Both the position numbers and the translations under genes were made by a program. Shown piece after piece: positions 9,401 to 17,016 of a stretch of DNA of 59,474 bases. The stretch covers positions 1 through 59,474 of the forward strand of contig VGIW01000008.1 of assembly GCA_016867715.1 (NCBI GenBank), in the 5' to 3' direction. The first letter of the stretch is position 1, and the number at the start of each line of letters is the position of its first letter. The stretch is from Candidatus Eisenbacteria bacterium. GTDB taxonomy: Bacteria; Orphanbacterota; Orphanbacteria; Orphanbacterales; Orphanbacteraceae. The notes under the pieces were generated by a model that saw nothing but the letters and a program-made list of their open reading frames with translations, did not search any database and was not told where the DNA came from.

Positions 9401-9497
9401 GGTCGCCGAGAGCCTCGATCGGCTCATCCGGGACGCCGTCAAGTTCGAGGGAGGAACCTCTCCTCCAGAAGGCCGTGCCGAAGCCCTCGATCGCTGA
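6480..9497 (+). CDS. large protein with two GlnD/GlnE-like nucleotidyltransferase modules
   Basis: 1005 residues, no signal peptide or TM segment. Two regions resemble the pol-beta nucleotidyltransferase core of GlnD, GlnE and DUF294 proteins. The first is around residues 150-165 (VGTRMHQDDVDLGIID). The second is around 723-742 (GGHARERAHQDDYDLIVLL) and fits the G-G...DxD pattern better. Around 860-885 a segment TEFDIKECRGGLRDLEMGML resembles the conserved post-catalytic GlnD motif (KEGxGGLRDI). No HD, ACT or CBS domain is visible, so it is not a standard PII uridylyltransferase. It may nucleotidylate a protein, but target and nucleotide are unknown. The ribosome site is weak. The 3' end overlaps the opposing ppx-like gene by 59 bases. 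Confidence 0.75.
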   Translation: MLRYFRRLEERSQELGNHRRKHVHAVDKHGRLLIDRLEESGLFDRVHLRQLAQDPIAEMDAVLEAGRDAEEKLVLLGTYYSIQFLQMNIRSIDLLRLDASGSDDRTGVCRDFIRGVGDDFLKLISGYMTRVLDLSFGDEPRPEFIVCSVGTRMHQDDVDLGIIDDGSRARVNLNRAIARTAREMMRYASVPDFYLSEHVGVENYTASIDEYRRRLDKKILDFVSVTEILSVYPLVGSQELFNRFRRRIIGRYYYRPRGENREHEGYLRGLLGEIESLLLWPHEPERIHPKEDLLRLVGAIVSAYRCVYRIEESDRWEAMRLLGKKVRRHREDLAELEKNYTHVETFRHLYQLFSAQEEEIDLTNPVEQNTLQQVALTMGYEDVGVIRAREQLLVRYFQHVRRGRQTVRSLVPLLSEHIRKTSVFSTWMRPDAQDEGAVPKRNLPVGFLRHVRYFQGIKYWNDLLEALENERGDLLDRFLTDMFALDESHRTQVLKYYASWGYETFYTLERLLVVFGRNTRKRGAREVFEGLNRAFLDTIQGTPDDIRRLATVFVHYPFMTYRYLTLMDDRSLAEFHSKLGGEVWDAQAGRWRDWLVRLCEILRRSSRFFRRSIDRVCENHPEYLLYFGDLKKLDRITKGILADLLRLPSHDQQKKELGAYYDLQFLRIGLATLQGMPLSQLDAEFTEFADYFLEILFDICKAEVDAEQGRRLHTHDLLALFVAGGHARERAHQDDYDLIVLLNSDSEDVHEYTNQIITRLNREISRRGIMPQYHLADRFGSFVTRFSELESFLRGEGKTSYVDMSQLLGARQIVGSSRLEAEFNRRIVEGCIYENKDIYTISVIGEIESRRSFMGEQCEGTEFDIKECRGGLRDLEMGMLLWKVMYRIREPIGGRFWDVLAEKCPGQRWEFKELKESYQFLNRLRDVYRLSVAPVNVLNPAFMGRPAELLGYRSSDGLTAGEKLLRDHAKHSSRVAESLDRLIRDAVKFEGGTSPPEGRAEALDR

Positions 9498-10374
9498 CGA
9501 CGAACTTCGGCGCCCCCAGCTTCAGGAGCGCCGCGCGCGCCACCGCCGCTCCCGCGAGAATCACGTCGGCGCGTTCGGGCGGAAGACCCTTGATCTTCTT
9601 GCGTTCCTCGACCGAAAGGGGCCGCAAGAGATCGATCTGGCGTTCGAGCTCGACGAGAGCGACCTCGGCCCCTCTCGTACCCGCCGGATCGAAGGGCTCC
9701 GTCCGTCTCATGACCGCCGCGATCGTCGCAGCGGTTCCCCCGACGCCGATCGGCGCTTCCGCACAGAGAGGAAGACCAGAAAGAGCGCTTGTCACATGAA
9801 GCAAAAGCTCCTCGAGTTCCCGCGCGGCGACCGGATCCGAGCGGAGAAACCGATCGGTCAGAAACCGGACGCCGATCGGAAGGCTGACCGTTCTCTCGAT
9901 CCGATCGCCGCTGCCGCTCGCGAACTCGACGCTCCCGCCTCCTATGTCGAACACACATGTCTCCCCTTCGGCGCGGCCCAGGATCGAACGGGCTCCGCGG
10001 TAGGAGAGCCTCGCCTCTTCTTCGCCGGAGAGGATCTCGATCGAGACGCCGAGAGCGCGCGACCGAGCGAGAAACTCGTCCGCGTTCCCGGCCGTCCTCA
10101 GCCCCATCGTTCCGACGACCACGACGCCTCGCGCGCCCCGCTCTCGAGCGGCCTCGAGGAACTCCGCAAGGACACCGAGGGTTCTCTCCGCAGCTTCCTC
10201 CCCGATCCGGCCTCGCGCGTGAAGGTCCTTCCCGAGACGCGTGACGGCGACCCGTTCCTCGACGACCTCGATGCCGGCAAGAGAGACACTCGCGATGAGC
10301 AGCTTCACCGAGTTCGTCCCGATGTCGATCGCCGCCCGTGTTTCCGATCCGCGTCTCTTGCGGGATTCCTGCAT
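9439..10374 (-). CDS. Ppx/GppA-family phosphatase
   Basis: 311 residues, matching single-domain Ppx/GppA proteins that hydrolyse polyphosphate or pppGpp. ASKHA-fold phosphate motifs are clear: AAIDIGTNSVKLLIA near residues 14-28, VVVGTMGLRTAGN near 105, and FDIGGGSVEFASG near 145-157. There is no C-terminal HD domain. It is convergent with the nucleotidyltransferase-like gene (59-base tail-to-tail overlap) and lies 33 bases downstream of the spermine-synthase-like gene on the same strand, so co-transcription with that gene is likely. Sequence alone does not separate exopolyphosphatase from pppGpp phosphohydrolase. Confidence 0.92.
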   Translation of the reverse strand: MQESRKRRGSETRAAIDIGTNSVKLLIASVSLAGIEVVEERVAVTRLGKDLHARGRIGEEAAERTLGVLAEFLEAARERGARGVVVVGTMGLRTAGNADEFLARSRALGVSIEILSGEEEARLSYRGARSILGRAEGETCVFDIGGGSVEFASGSGDRIERTVSLPIGVRFLTDRFLRSDPVAARELEELLLHVTSALSGLPLCAEAPIGVGGTAATIAAVMRRTEPFDPAGTRGAEVALVELERQIDLLRPLSVEERKKIKGLPPERADVILAGAAVARAALLKLGAPKFVVSDRGLRHGLLEERFLPRT

Positions 10375-10407
10375 CCCTTCGTTCCCTCCGTTCCGCCCAA
10401 AGCGCGG

Positions 10408-12513
10408 TCAATCCGCAATCAACAAACCGATCAAGGCGGCCGCCGCCACCCAGAGAACTGCATAGTCCATCCCGAGCACCGGAAGGAAGAGAACGCTTCC
10501 GGCGAGCGCGCCGGCGCTCCCCCCGATGAGGTCCGCCGCGTAGAGCGTCTCGCCGGACGCACCTCTCCTTTCCGCTGCGCGGCAGAAGATCGCCCCCACG
10601 AGAAGAGCCCCGAGAAGAAGCCACGCAAAGAAGACCGGAACCGAACCCGCGACGCCCCATCGGAAGAAGGCGATCGTGAGGAGCGAGTGCGCGGCCAGCA
10701 AGAGAAGCAAGATTCGGCCGCCGCCCGGCGCGCGCGCGGCGAGCCTCCCCGCCCAAGGCGAGAGCGCCAGACCTCCCATGAACCCGGCGAGAAGAAGACC
10801 GACATCGCGATACAAGACCCCGCTCGCAGTCTGAAACCGAAGAAGGACCGCGAACTCGATCACAACCCCCGCGAAACCGGCAAGCGCGACGAGAAGCGCA
10901 TCGGCTCGGGGAGACCCGCCGCGCATCCGAAAGAAGACGGCGAAGAGCAAGACGAGAAACGCCCAGATCCAGGCTCCCCCGGGAAGATCGAGATCGGCGA
11001 AGGGCCTATGAAAGCGAGAGAGCCAGAGGAGAATCGTGAAGGAGTAGCAGATCGGCCGTCTGTCCGAGTTGACCGGCACGAGAAGCCCGCGCATCTTCTC
11101 GTCGATCGAAGCGAAGCGGTCATTCGTATAGAGATAGCGAACGTATGTATCGTTCACGAGTCGAGTTTCGATCGCTCGTTCTCGGAGACGGCGGCCGAGC
11201 GCGCCGTGGTCCCGATCGAGGGGCTCGTCGGAGGCGAGAAAGATGTTCGAGGCGCCGGGCAGAACGACGACATCCGAGAACGTCTCTCGCAGGGCTCGGT
11301 GGATGCTGGCGTTTCTTCGCGCGAGAAGCGGCGTCCAGAGTTGCTCCGCGGAGGCGAGCCGAAAGGCGAGCACACCCCCGGGCCGAAGGGCGCGCGCGGA
11401 ATCGCGGAAGAACTCGCGTGTGAAGAACCGGTTCGAAGCGCCTGCACCCGGATCAGGCCCGTCGATAAGAACGGCGTCGTAGCGGCTCGCGGCCCGCCGC
11501 ACTTCCCGCCTCGGATCGCCGACAAGAAGCCGAACGTCCGGCGCTCCTTCCGAAACTCGCCGATCCTCCGGCAGATGCTTCCGGCCGAGCTCCAATAGGG
11601 CGCGGTCCGTTTCCACTACGTCGATCCGATCGGGGCGATGCTTCCGAGCCTCGACCGCCGCGCCGGTCATCGAGCCCCCAACGAGAAGAACTTCTCTCGG
11701 AGATTCCCTCTGGATCAGCGCGAGATGGACGAGCTCCTCAGGATTCGTGCTCTCCGTGTCGAACGAGAGCGCGCCGTTTTCGAAGACCGCGATCTGTCCC
11801 CCCCTCTCCGTCAGCGTGATCCGGCCGTAGGGGGAGTCGCGGCTCGCGAGAAGCGATGGGAGTTGCCACCGCTGGGTCTTTCGGTCGACGTCGTCGCCCG
11901 CGAGAAGAAGCACTCCGAGGAGCGCGCTCCCGCCAACGCGGAAGAGAAGACGAGACGACGCGCCGAGGCGCGGGAAGAACGACGCGACGAAGAGAGCCGA
12001 AGACCCGAGGAGAAGCGCGACCGCCGAGGCGGGAGCTCCTGCGGCGAGAAGAAGAACGGACGCGATGCCCCCCGCCACCCCGCCGAGCGACTCGAGCCCA
12101 TACGCGACCCCGAAGCCTCCGCCGAGAGCGCGCGAGCGCCGCGCGGCTTGAACGAACGATAGCCCGAGGATGAATCCGGCGGGCGCGAGCACGATCGCCA
12201 GCACGACGACCTGCTGTTCCAGGGGGAGATAGGCTCCCGGCGTCGCGCGAAGGAGAAGACGCGCGCCCCTGGCGAGCGCGACGGTTGCGGGCAACGCGAG
12301 GCCGGCCAGCGCGAGGCACGGCGCCGGCTCCGCGCCGGTCCCGCCCCATCCCCTCCGTCCGGCGAAAGCCCCCGCGCCGGTGCCGATCATCCAGAAAGCG
12401 ATGGATAGAAGAACGACGAGCTCGCTCCCGAAGAACGCGACCGCCGATTCCCGAATGAGAACGACCTGGGCGAGAATCGAGAAGAACCCGATGAAGATCA
12501 GGACGAACTGCAT
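10408..12513 (-). CDS. membrane protein with an embedded spermine/spermidine-synthase-like domain
   Basis: 701 residues. The N-terminal third is hydrophobic, with several TM helices from residue 3. A Rossmann methyltransferase-like domain follows (VLLVGGSMTGAAVEA, then YDAVLIDGPDPGAGASNRFFTREFF and LRPGGVLAFRL). The C-terminus has several more TM helices. This layout is known for multipass proteins annotated as fused MFS/spermidine synthase. The canonical GGGDGG aminopropyl-transfer loop is replaced by VGGSMTG, so polyamine synthesis is doubtful and the substrate is unknown. The ppx-like gene follows after 33 bases. Confidence 0.85.
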   Translation of the reverse strand: MQFVLIFIGFFSILAQVVLIRESAVAFFGSELVVLLSIAFWMIGTGAGAFAGRRGWGGTGAEPAPCLALAGLALPATVALARGARLLLRATPGAYLPLEQQVVVLAIVLAPAGFILGLSFVQAARRSRALGGGFGVAYGLESLGGVAGGIASVLLLAAGAPASAVALLLGSSALFVASFFPRLGASSRLLFRVGGSALLGVLLLAGDDVDRKTQRWQLPSLLASRDSPYGRITLTERGGQIAVFENGALSFDTESTNPEELVHLALIQRESPREVLLVGGSMTGAAVEARKHRPDRIDVVETDRALLELGRKHLPEDRRVSEGAPDVRLLVGDPRREVRRAASRYDAVLIDGPDPGAGASNRFFTREFFRDSARALRPGGVLAFRLASAEQLWTPLLARRNASIHRALRETFSDVVVLPGASNIFLASDEPLDRDHGALGRRLRERAIETRLVNDTYVRYLYTNDRFASIDEKMRGLLVPVNSDRRPICYSFTILLWLSRFHRPFADLDLPGGAWIWAFLVLLFAVFFRMRGGSPRADALLVALAGFAGVVIEFAVLLRFQTASGVLYRDVGLLLAGFMGGLALSPWAGRLAARAPGGGRILLLLLAAHSLLTIAFFRWGVAGSVPVFFAWLLLGALLVGAIFCRAAERRGASGETLYAADLIGGSAGALAGSVLFLPVLGMDYAVLWVAAAALIGLLIAD

Positions 12514-12582
12514 CTCTAGTTATGATCCGGCAGAAACTCGACCGGTGTTTCTCGGCCGGTCGGTCCGGGCGCGGCGGATCGT

Positions 12583-14397
12583 TTATCGCACGACTTCTTC
12601 TTCGTGAAAGACATCCGCTTGAAACACGAAGAGTCGCGCTTCCTTCTTCCAACAGCCGCCCGGAAGACCCGCTTTCGCGCAGAGATGATCGAGCATCTCC
12701 TCGCGGCTCCATCCTTGTTCGGGCGCCACCTGCGGGAGAAAGATGGCGGACCTTCCGTCCTTTTCGATCACGACGCCGTCCCGGCCGACCACGATGTCTC
12801 CCGGCTTTGCGACTCTCCGCCTCGGCGTGAGAACCGAGATCTCGATTGCGATCTCGCCCCACTCCTCGAGCGTCAGGGGAGCGAAGCGGCGATCGCTGAA
12901 GGCCGACTTGAGAGCCGTCTCCGACACGACACGATAGAGAGGCCGATCCTCTCCCATGTGTCCGATGCACCCCCTCAGCTCTCCGTTCTTCTTCAGCGTG
13001 ACGAAGGCGCCCCTCGCGACGAGGAGCTCCGGATCGTCGGCGCGCGGAAGAGGCGCGGTGCGCGTCCGAAGGTACTGATCGATTGTGCACCGCGCGTGGC
13101 GAAGAAGAGCACGCTTCTGATCCGCGCGGAGCGGCGAGCCGTCCCCCTTCGCGCTCGGCCGGTCGAGGCCGGAGAAGTCGGGGGAGGTCACGCCGGTCCC
13201 AAACACGACCGCGCCGTACCCGACGACTCGCCCCGGATCTCCGATTGCGGCATCTCCGGAGTTCGCGTAGCTCACGGCGACCCCGTACGGCGCGCCTAGT
13301 CTTCTTGCCGCGCGCATGACCACGAGTATCGGCGCTTCGCCGCACGCGGCCGTGGAGAGCCCCGGGATGCCCCGGTTCATCTCGCGGCGGATCGTCGCCC
13401 GCACCGAGTCCGGATCGCCCGCGGCGATCGCCCGAAGAACCCTCCCGTCGGTCGTCGCCGCGTCGTCTTGCGCCGGATAGTGGGAGAGATCCGTGCTCGC
13501 GACGATCAGCGCTCCCCGATCCGCGGCCGCGTCGGCGAGCGCGTCGCCGAGAGCATCGCAGAGATCCGGATCGGCGCTCCCGACGACGACAGGCACGATC
13601 TTCGCCCTCGGGAAGAGCACCTGGATGAACGGAACCTGAACCTCGACCGAGTGCTCCCTCTCGTGCGCGTCCTTTCGCGAGACGAAGCGCCCGTCCGACC
13701 TCAGCAGCTTCTTCGCGAACTCCGCGTCGACGGGGACTTCTCCGAGCGGCGTGCGGAAGGAGCCTTCCGCCCAAACAGCGGCGCCCCGAAAGGCCGGGAC
13801 CGTATGGTTCGTTCCAATAATGATCACGGTCGAAGGATTGAGGTCCGCGGCTTGTTTGTAGGCGTCTGCCGCGATCTGCGCGGAATAGATGTAGCCGGCG
13901 TGCGGCGCGATGAGAGCCATCGGACCGGGGACCGGCCGGTCGACCGCGTCCTCGAGGTAGCAGTCGATCGCCCGGCGAAGCTCGGATGGATCCGCAGGAT
14001 AGAAACTCCCCGCAACCGCCTCGGGACGGGTTTCTCCGAGCGCCTCGCCCGGACCGGCGATGATGAGGGCAGTCAATATGAGAAAGACGAGCCCACCAAG
14101 CGGGACGGGTGAGCCGCTGTTGCCAGCCCGAGATCCCCGCCCGCAGTAGAAAACGCGGAGGGGAGGAAGGGAGATCCGTGTAGCCTGGGCTCCGCGCGCG
14201 TTTTCGTCGCGAGGGCGGGAAGCGCGCGGCGAGAGGCCGACCTGGACGAGCCGCTTCCGGAAGCGTAGCCCCGGCGCTACACTGAGGAAGCGGCGACGGA
14301 AGGGAGGCCTCGCAGCCCGAGATCCCCGCCCGCAGTAGAAAACGCGCGCGGAGCCCAGGCTACCAGAGGCCCGCGATCGCGGTGCCGCAAGCCTCAC
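12583..14397 (-). CDS. AmmeMemoRadiSam system: fused Memo (AmrB) and AMMECR1 (AmrA) protein, start uncertain
   Basis: The conserved part begins near residue 123 of the longest frame (ETRPEAVAGSFYPADP). The Memo domain comes first (IAPHAGYIYSAQIAADAY, GTNHTVP, SATDLSHY-like STDLSHYP, HSVEVQVPF), then from about residue 425 the AMMECR1 domain (ARGAFVTLKKNGELRGCIG, SAFSDRRFAPLT). A hydrophobic stretch at about 99-119 looks like a signal peptide, so the protein is probably exported. The start is a problem. The only normal start before the signal-like segment is a GTG at 14397, inside the amrS gene, and residues 18-90 are encoded by a repeat element. A TTG at about 14076 would cut the signal short. 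The start may have been displaced by the repeat. Partner gene amrS is immediately upstream. Confidence 0.85.
   Translation of the reverse strand: MRLAAPRSRASGSLGSARVFYCGRGSRAARPPFRRRFLSVAPGLRFRKRLVQVGLSPRASRPRDENARGAQATRISLPPLRVFYCGRGSRAGNSGSPVPLGGLVFLILTALIIAGPGEALGETRPEAVAGSFYPADPSELRRAIDCYLEDAVDRPVPGPMALIAPHAGYIYSAQIAADAYKQAADLNPSTVIIIGTNHTVPAFRGAAVWAEGSFRTPLGEVPVDAEFAKKLLRSDGRFVSRKDAHEREHSVEVQVPFIQVLFPRAKIVPVVVGSADPDLCDALGDALADAAADRGALIVASTDLSHYPAQDDAATTDGRVLRAIAAGDPDSVRATIRREMNRGIPGLSTAACGEAPILVVMRAARRLGAPYGVAVSYANSGDAAIGDPGRVVGYGAVVFGTGVTSPDFSGLDRPSAKGDGSPLRADQKRALLRHARCTIDQYLRTRTAPLPRADDPELLVARGAFVTLKKNGELRGCIGHMGEDRPLYRVVSETALKSAFSDRRFAPLTLEEWGEIAIEISVLTPRRRVAKPGDIVVGRDGVVIEKDGRSAIFLPQVAPEQGWSREEMLDHLCAKAGLPGGCWKKEARLFVFQADVFHEEEVVR
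14124..14363. repeat. compound repeat element between amrS and the Memo-AMMECR1 gene
   Basis: A 34-base sequence starting CAGCCCGAGATCCCC occurs twice in the same direction, at 14124-14157 and 14313-14346, with no mismatch. A 25-base sequence starting GTAGCCTGGGCTCC at 14180-14204 recurs as its exact reverse complement at 14339-14363. The centre holds further small palindromes (around CTTCCGGAAG and TAGCCCCGGCGCTA). The right edge includes the amrS stop codon. Read through in the Memo frame, the two direct copies encode the same peptide (ARVFYCGRGSRA) at residues 17-28 and 80-91. It looks like an interspersed palindromic element, not coding sequence. No transposase is present. Confidence 0.85.
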
Positions 14398-15625
14398 ACG
14401 CCCCTCCCTTCAGGCGCGCCGCGCGGACGGAGAAGCCCCTCCGTTCCACGACGATCTCCCCGCACCCAGGGCAGAAGGTATGGTTCCCCGGATGCCCGGG
14501 AACGTTGCCGACGTATGGATAGCGAAGACCCGCGGCGAGAGCGATCTCCCGCGCGCGTTCCAGCGTCGAGATTGGGGTCGGCGGAAGGTTCATCAATTGA
14601 TAATCCGGATGAAAACGAGTGAAGTGCACAGGGACGTCCGGCCCCGCCTCGCCGACTACCCATTCACAAAGACCCTTCAGGTCTTCTTCCGAATCATTGA
14701 GAGTGGGAACGACGAGGTTGACGATCTCCAGATGGACTCCTTTCGCCGCGATCGTCCGGATCGTGCGGAGAACGGGCGCGAGGTCCGCCCCGCATACGTT
14801 CCGATAGAAGTCCTCGCTATATCCCTTGAGATCGATCTTGATCGCGTCGAGTATCGTGCAGAACTCGGCGAGCGGCTCGGAATTCATGAAACCGCAACTG
14901 ACGAGGACATGACGGATTCCGCGAGGTTTCCCCTCGTTCACGATATCCCGTATGTACTCGAAGAAGACGGTCGGCTCGTTGTAGGTGAACGCGATCACGG
15001 GCGCCCCGTTGCGCTCCGCGCCCCGCACGATCGCAGCCGGAGTGATCTCGGGCGCGTTCAGATCCTCCGGGCTCGCCTGCGAAAGCTCCCAGTTCTGGCA
15101 GAACCTGCATCGAAGCGGACAGCCCGCCGTTCCGATCGAGTAGGCGAGAGACCCGGGGAGGAAATGATAGAAGGGCTTCTTCTCGATCGGATCGGTGTGG
15201 ACTGCCGCCGGACGGCCGTAGGAGAGCGTCCTGAGCGTACCGCCGACGTTCTCGCGCACGCGACACCGGCCGCGTTCGCCGCCCTGGATCGCACACTCGT
15301 GCGCGCAGAGAAAGCACTTCACAAGCCGGGGGTCGTGCTCGAAGGCGGGGTCGAGCGCATCGGCGTCCGCGTGGCAGCGCGCGCAGTTCCCGGCTGCTCC
15401 CGCGACGGAGGACCAATAAGAGGCCTCCGGGGCACCTTGCGCGAGGGGACTCGCTCCGCGGGCCGCCGCCTCGACGGACCGGCCGAAAAGCGCCTCCAGC
15501 CAGGGTGGGGCCGCCAAGAGGAGCGCCCCCCCGACCGCACCGGCGCGCCCGGTGCACGCGAGGAATCGGCGTCTCGTCAGTCCGCGTTCGGCCATCTCTT
15601 CCGCTCGCACGCTCGCCGCGTGCAT
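14360..15625 (-). CDS. amrS: AmmeMemoRadiSam system radical SAM protein (AmrS)
   Basis: 421 residues. It has a twin-arginine signal (LTRRRFLACTG followed by a hydrophobic stretch), a short Cys-containing segment with CARCH near residue 82, and then CFLCAHECAIQGGERGRC, typical of this family. The radical SAM CxxxCxxC motif is GCPLRCRFCQN, with FTYNEPTVF downstream, and two Cys pairs at the C-terminus (CPGCGE, CEACGT) look like a zinc ribbon. The family partners Memo and AMMECR1 proteins; its biochemical role is not established. The gene start could be 15625 or an internal ATG at 15595; neither has a strong ribosome site. The stop codon lies inside the repeat element. Confidence 0.9.
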   Translation of the reverse strand: MHAASVRAEEMAERGLTRRRFLACTGRAGAVGGALLLAAPPWLEALFGRSVEAAARGASPLAQGAPEASYWSSVAGAAGNCARCHADADALDPAFEHDPRLVKCFLCAHECAIQGGERGRCRVRENVGGTLRTLSYGRPAAVHTDPIEKKPFYHFLPGSLAYSIGTAGCPLRCRFCQNWELSQASPEDLNAPEITPAAIVRGAERNGAPVIAFTYNEPTVFFEYIRDIVNEGKPRGIRHVLVSCGFMNSEPLAEFCTILDAIKIDLKGYSEDFYRNVCGADLAPVLRTIRTIAAKGVHLEIVNLVVPTLNDSEEDLKGLCEWVVGEAGPDVPVHFTRFHPDYQLMNLPPTPISTLERAREIALAAGLRYPYVGNVPGHPGNHTFCPGCGEIVVERRGFSVRAARLKGGACEACGTAIAGLW

Positions 15626-15706
15626 CGGGGATTCGTTCTTATCTTCTCACATTTGTCGCGACGCGGCAATCCCCGAGCGGAGATGCGGCCCGACCGACCG
15701 AGGCGG

Positions 15707-15735
15707 TCGACTCAGGAGCTCGAACTCCTTACAAT
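15707..15735 (+). promoter_or_regulatory. possible promoter of the thioesterase gene
   Basis: TCGACT (15707-15712), 17-base spacer, TACAAT (15730-15735). The -10 is good and the -35 matches consensus at 4 of 6. Located in the divergent region between amrS and the thioesterase gene. Confidence 0.35.
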
Positions 15736-15770
15736 GAACCGAGAGCGAGGACGGGGAGGTGGACGAGCCG

Positions 15771-16175
15771 ATGCGTTTCGAAGACGACCGCTACTGCTAC
15801 CTTTGCGGACCGGCGAACCCGATCGGTCTTCGCGTCGAGCCGAACAAAGCGGACGGTCGATGCGAGATCCGGTGGATGCCGGAAAGGGAGTACCAAGGCT
15901 TCCGGAATATTCTTCATGGTGGAATCATTTCGGCCCTTCTCGACGAGGCGATGGCGCACGCGGTTCTCACGGTCGCCCCCGGCGCGGCGACCGCGGAGCT
16001 TTCGGTGACCTTTCGAAAACCCGCGCGGACCGATCGCGAGGTTCATGTCCGGGCGCGCGTCGAGGATCGGAGAGGACGCCTCGTGCGCGCGTCGGCGGTC
16101 CTCGTTCAGGAAGGGGAGGAACGAGCGTCGGCCGAGGCGAGGTTCGTCGTGCTCGCGAAGCCCGCCGCGGAATGA
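15771..16175 (+). CDS. PaaI/YigI-like hotdog-fold thioesterase
   Basis: 134 residues from the ATG at 15771, preferred over a GTG 12 bases earlier because GGGGAGG (15753-15759) would overlap that GTG but is correctly placed for the ATG. It has the hotdog thioesterase pattern: GFRNILHGGIISALLDEAMAHA (HGG plus Asp/Glu on the long helix), then a strand-rich half (AELSVTFRKPARTDREV). An N-terminal YCYLCGPANPIGL segment is typical of this subgroup. Such proteins hydrolyse acyl-CoA esters; the substrate is unknown. Apparently monocistronic. Confidence 0.88.
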   Translation: MRFEDDRYCYLCGPANPIGLRVEPNKADGRCEIRWMPEREYQGFRNILHGGIISALLDEAMAHAVLTVAPGAATAELSVTFRKPARTDREVHVRARVEDRRGRLVRASAVLVQEGEERASAEARFVVLAKPAAE

Positions 16176-16265
16176 CGCCCCGCAATCCGTTGTTTTCCAA
16201 TCGGTTGAACCGCTCGCTCGTAGGAGCAGCCTCGCGCGGCCCGCAAAGCGAGCCCGTGTTTCGCG

Positions 16266-16295
16266 TGGACTCGCCGCGCCGGCTCTTGGTAGAAT
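16266..16295 (+). promoter_or_regulatory. possible promoter of the ACT-domain gene
   Basis: TGGACT (16266-16271), 18-base spacer, TAGAAT (16290-16295), about 118 bases before the ATG. The rest of the 16176-16413 gap has no gene and no other recognisable element. Confidence 0.35.
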
Positions 16296-16413
16296 CGACG
16301 CGGGTTCGTTCGTCGATCCTCGGGATCCCGAAGCCCTCCGCGAGGTCCGCTCGCCGGTGCGGATGCGTGAGAGTCGGGCCCGGAGATCGTCTTCTTCGGC
16401 GGGAGGAACATGC

Positions 16414-16827
16414 ATGGAAACCAGGGTTCGCCGGATCGACTACTTCCACGCCACGGTCAAGGACCGACCGGGCGAGGCGTTCGAGATTCTGAGTCGCCTG
16501 CGCGCATCGGGAGTCAACCTCCTCGCGTTCAGCGCCGTTCCGTGCGGCCTCGGCAACACGCAGCTCGTCCTCTTCCCAGAAGACGTACAAAGCCTCGCGC
16601 GGGCGGCGGCCGACTCGGACATGGTTCTCATCGGACCGCACCGCGCGTTCCTCGTTCAGGGCGACGACAGGTTGGGAGCGATCTCGGAGATCCACCGGAA
16701 GCTCTTCGAGGCCAGCGTCAACGTCTACGCATCGAACGGGGTGACCGACGGCAAGGGCGGCTACGGCTACATCTTCTACGTGAAGCCGGAGGAGTTCGAG
16801 CGAGCCGCCCGCGCGCTCGGCGTCTAG
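16414..16827 (+). CDS. small tandem ACT-domain protein
   Basis: 137 residues from the ATG at 16414, with GGGAGGA upstream; the longer open frame before it lacks a ribosome site. Two ACT-like halves are visible. The first is RIDYFHATVKDRPGEAFEIL...GVNLLAFSAVP, with the alternating strand-helix pattern and DRPGEAF at the ligand-binding turn. The second is from about residue 70 (FLVQGDDRLGAISEIHRKL...NVYASNGV). Stand-alone ACT proteins sense amino acids. Position directly before the methionine/threonine-branch fusion gene suggests, without proof, a role in sensing aspartate-family amino acids. Confidence 0.75.
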   Translation: METRVRRIDYFHATVKDRPGEAFEILSRLRASGVNLLAFSAVPCGLGNTQLVLFPEDVQSLARAAADSDMVLIGPHRAFLVQGDDRLGAISEIHRKLFEASVNVYASNGVTDGKGGYGYIFYVKPEEFERAARALGV

Positions 16828-17016
16828 CCGCTCTCGGCGCCTGATCCCTTCGTGGATAAAGGATCGGGCACTGAGCCTCCCCCCGAACACGTATCGGGCA
16901 AGCCGGAGACTCTCGCTCCATTCCTTTGGAGACGGGACGGACGCCCGCTGCCTGCCGCGTGAATCAGGCGACCCTCGTCGGCGACCATCTCGCGCGACCG
17001 GCCGCCGCGGTGAAGA
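16828..17016 (+). other. non-coding, hairpin-rich leader before the MetX-Hom fusion gene
   Basis: 189 bases without a gene. Several local stems can be drawn: CCTGATCC with GGATCGGG, CCCGA with TCGGG, and CTCC/GGAG around a pyrimidine-rich loop. The first could terminate the ACT gene, but it lacks a U-run. I could not match the stretch to SAM-I, SAM-II or SAH riboswitch consensus features by eye, so no riboswitch is claimed. Confidence 0.35.

Noticed and set aside
14124-14363. CRISPR array or insertion sequence
   Set aside because: Only two direct copies, unequal internal structure, no Cas gene, no transposase or clear target duplication.
16828-17016. SAM or SAH riboswitch before the MetX-Hom gene
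   Set aside because: Stems exist, but none of the conserved cores of the classes I know could be placed.
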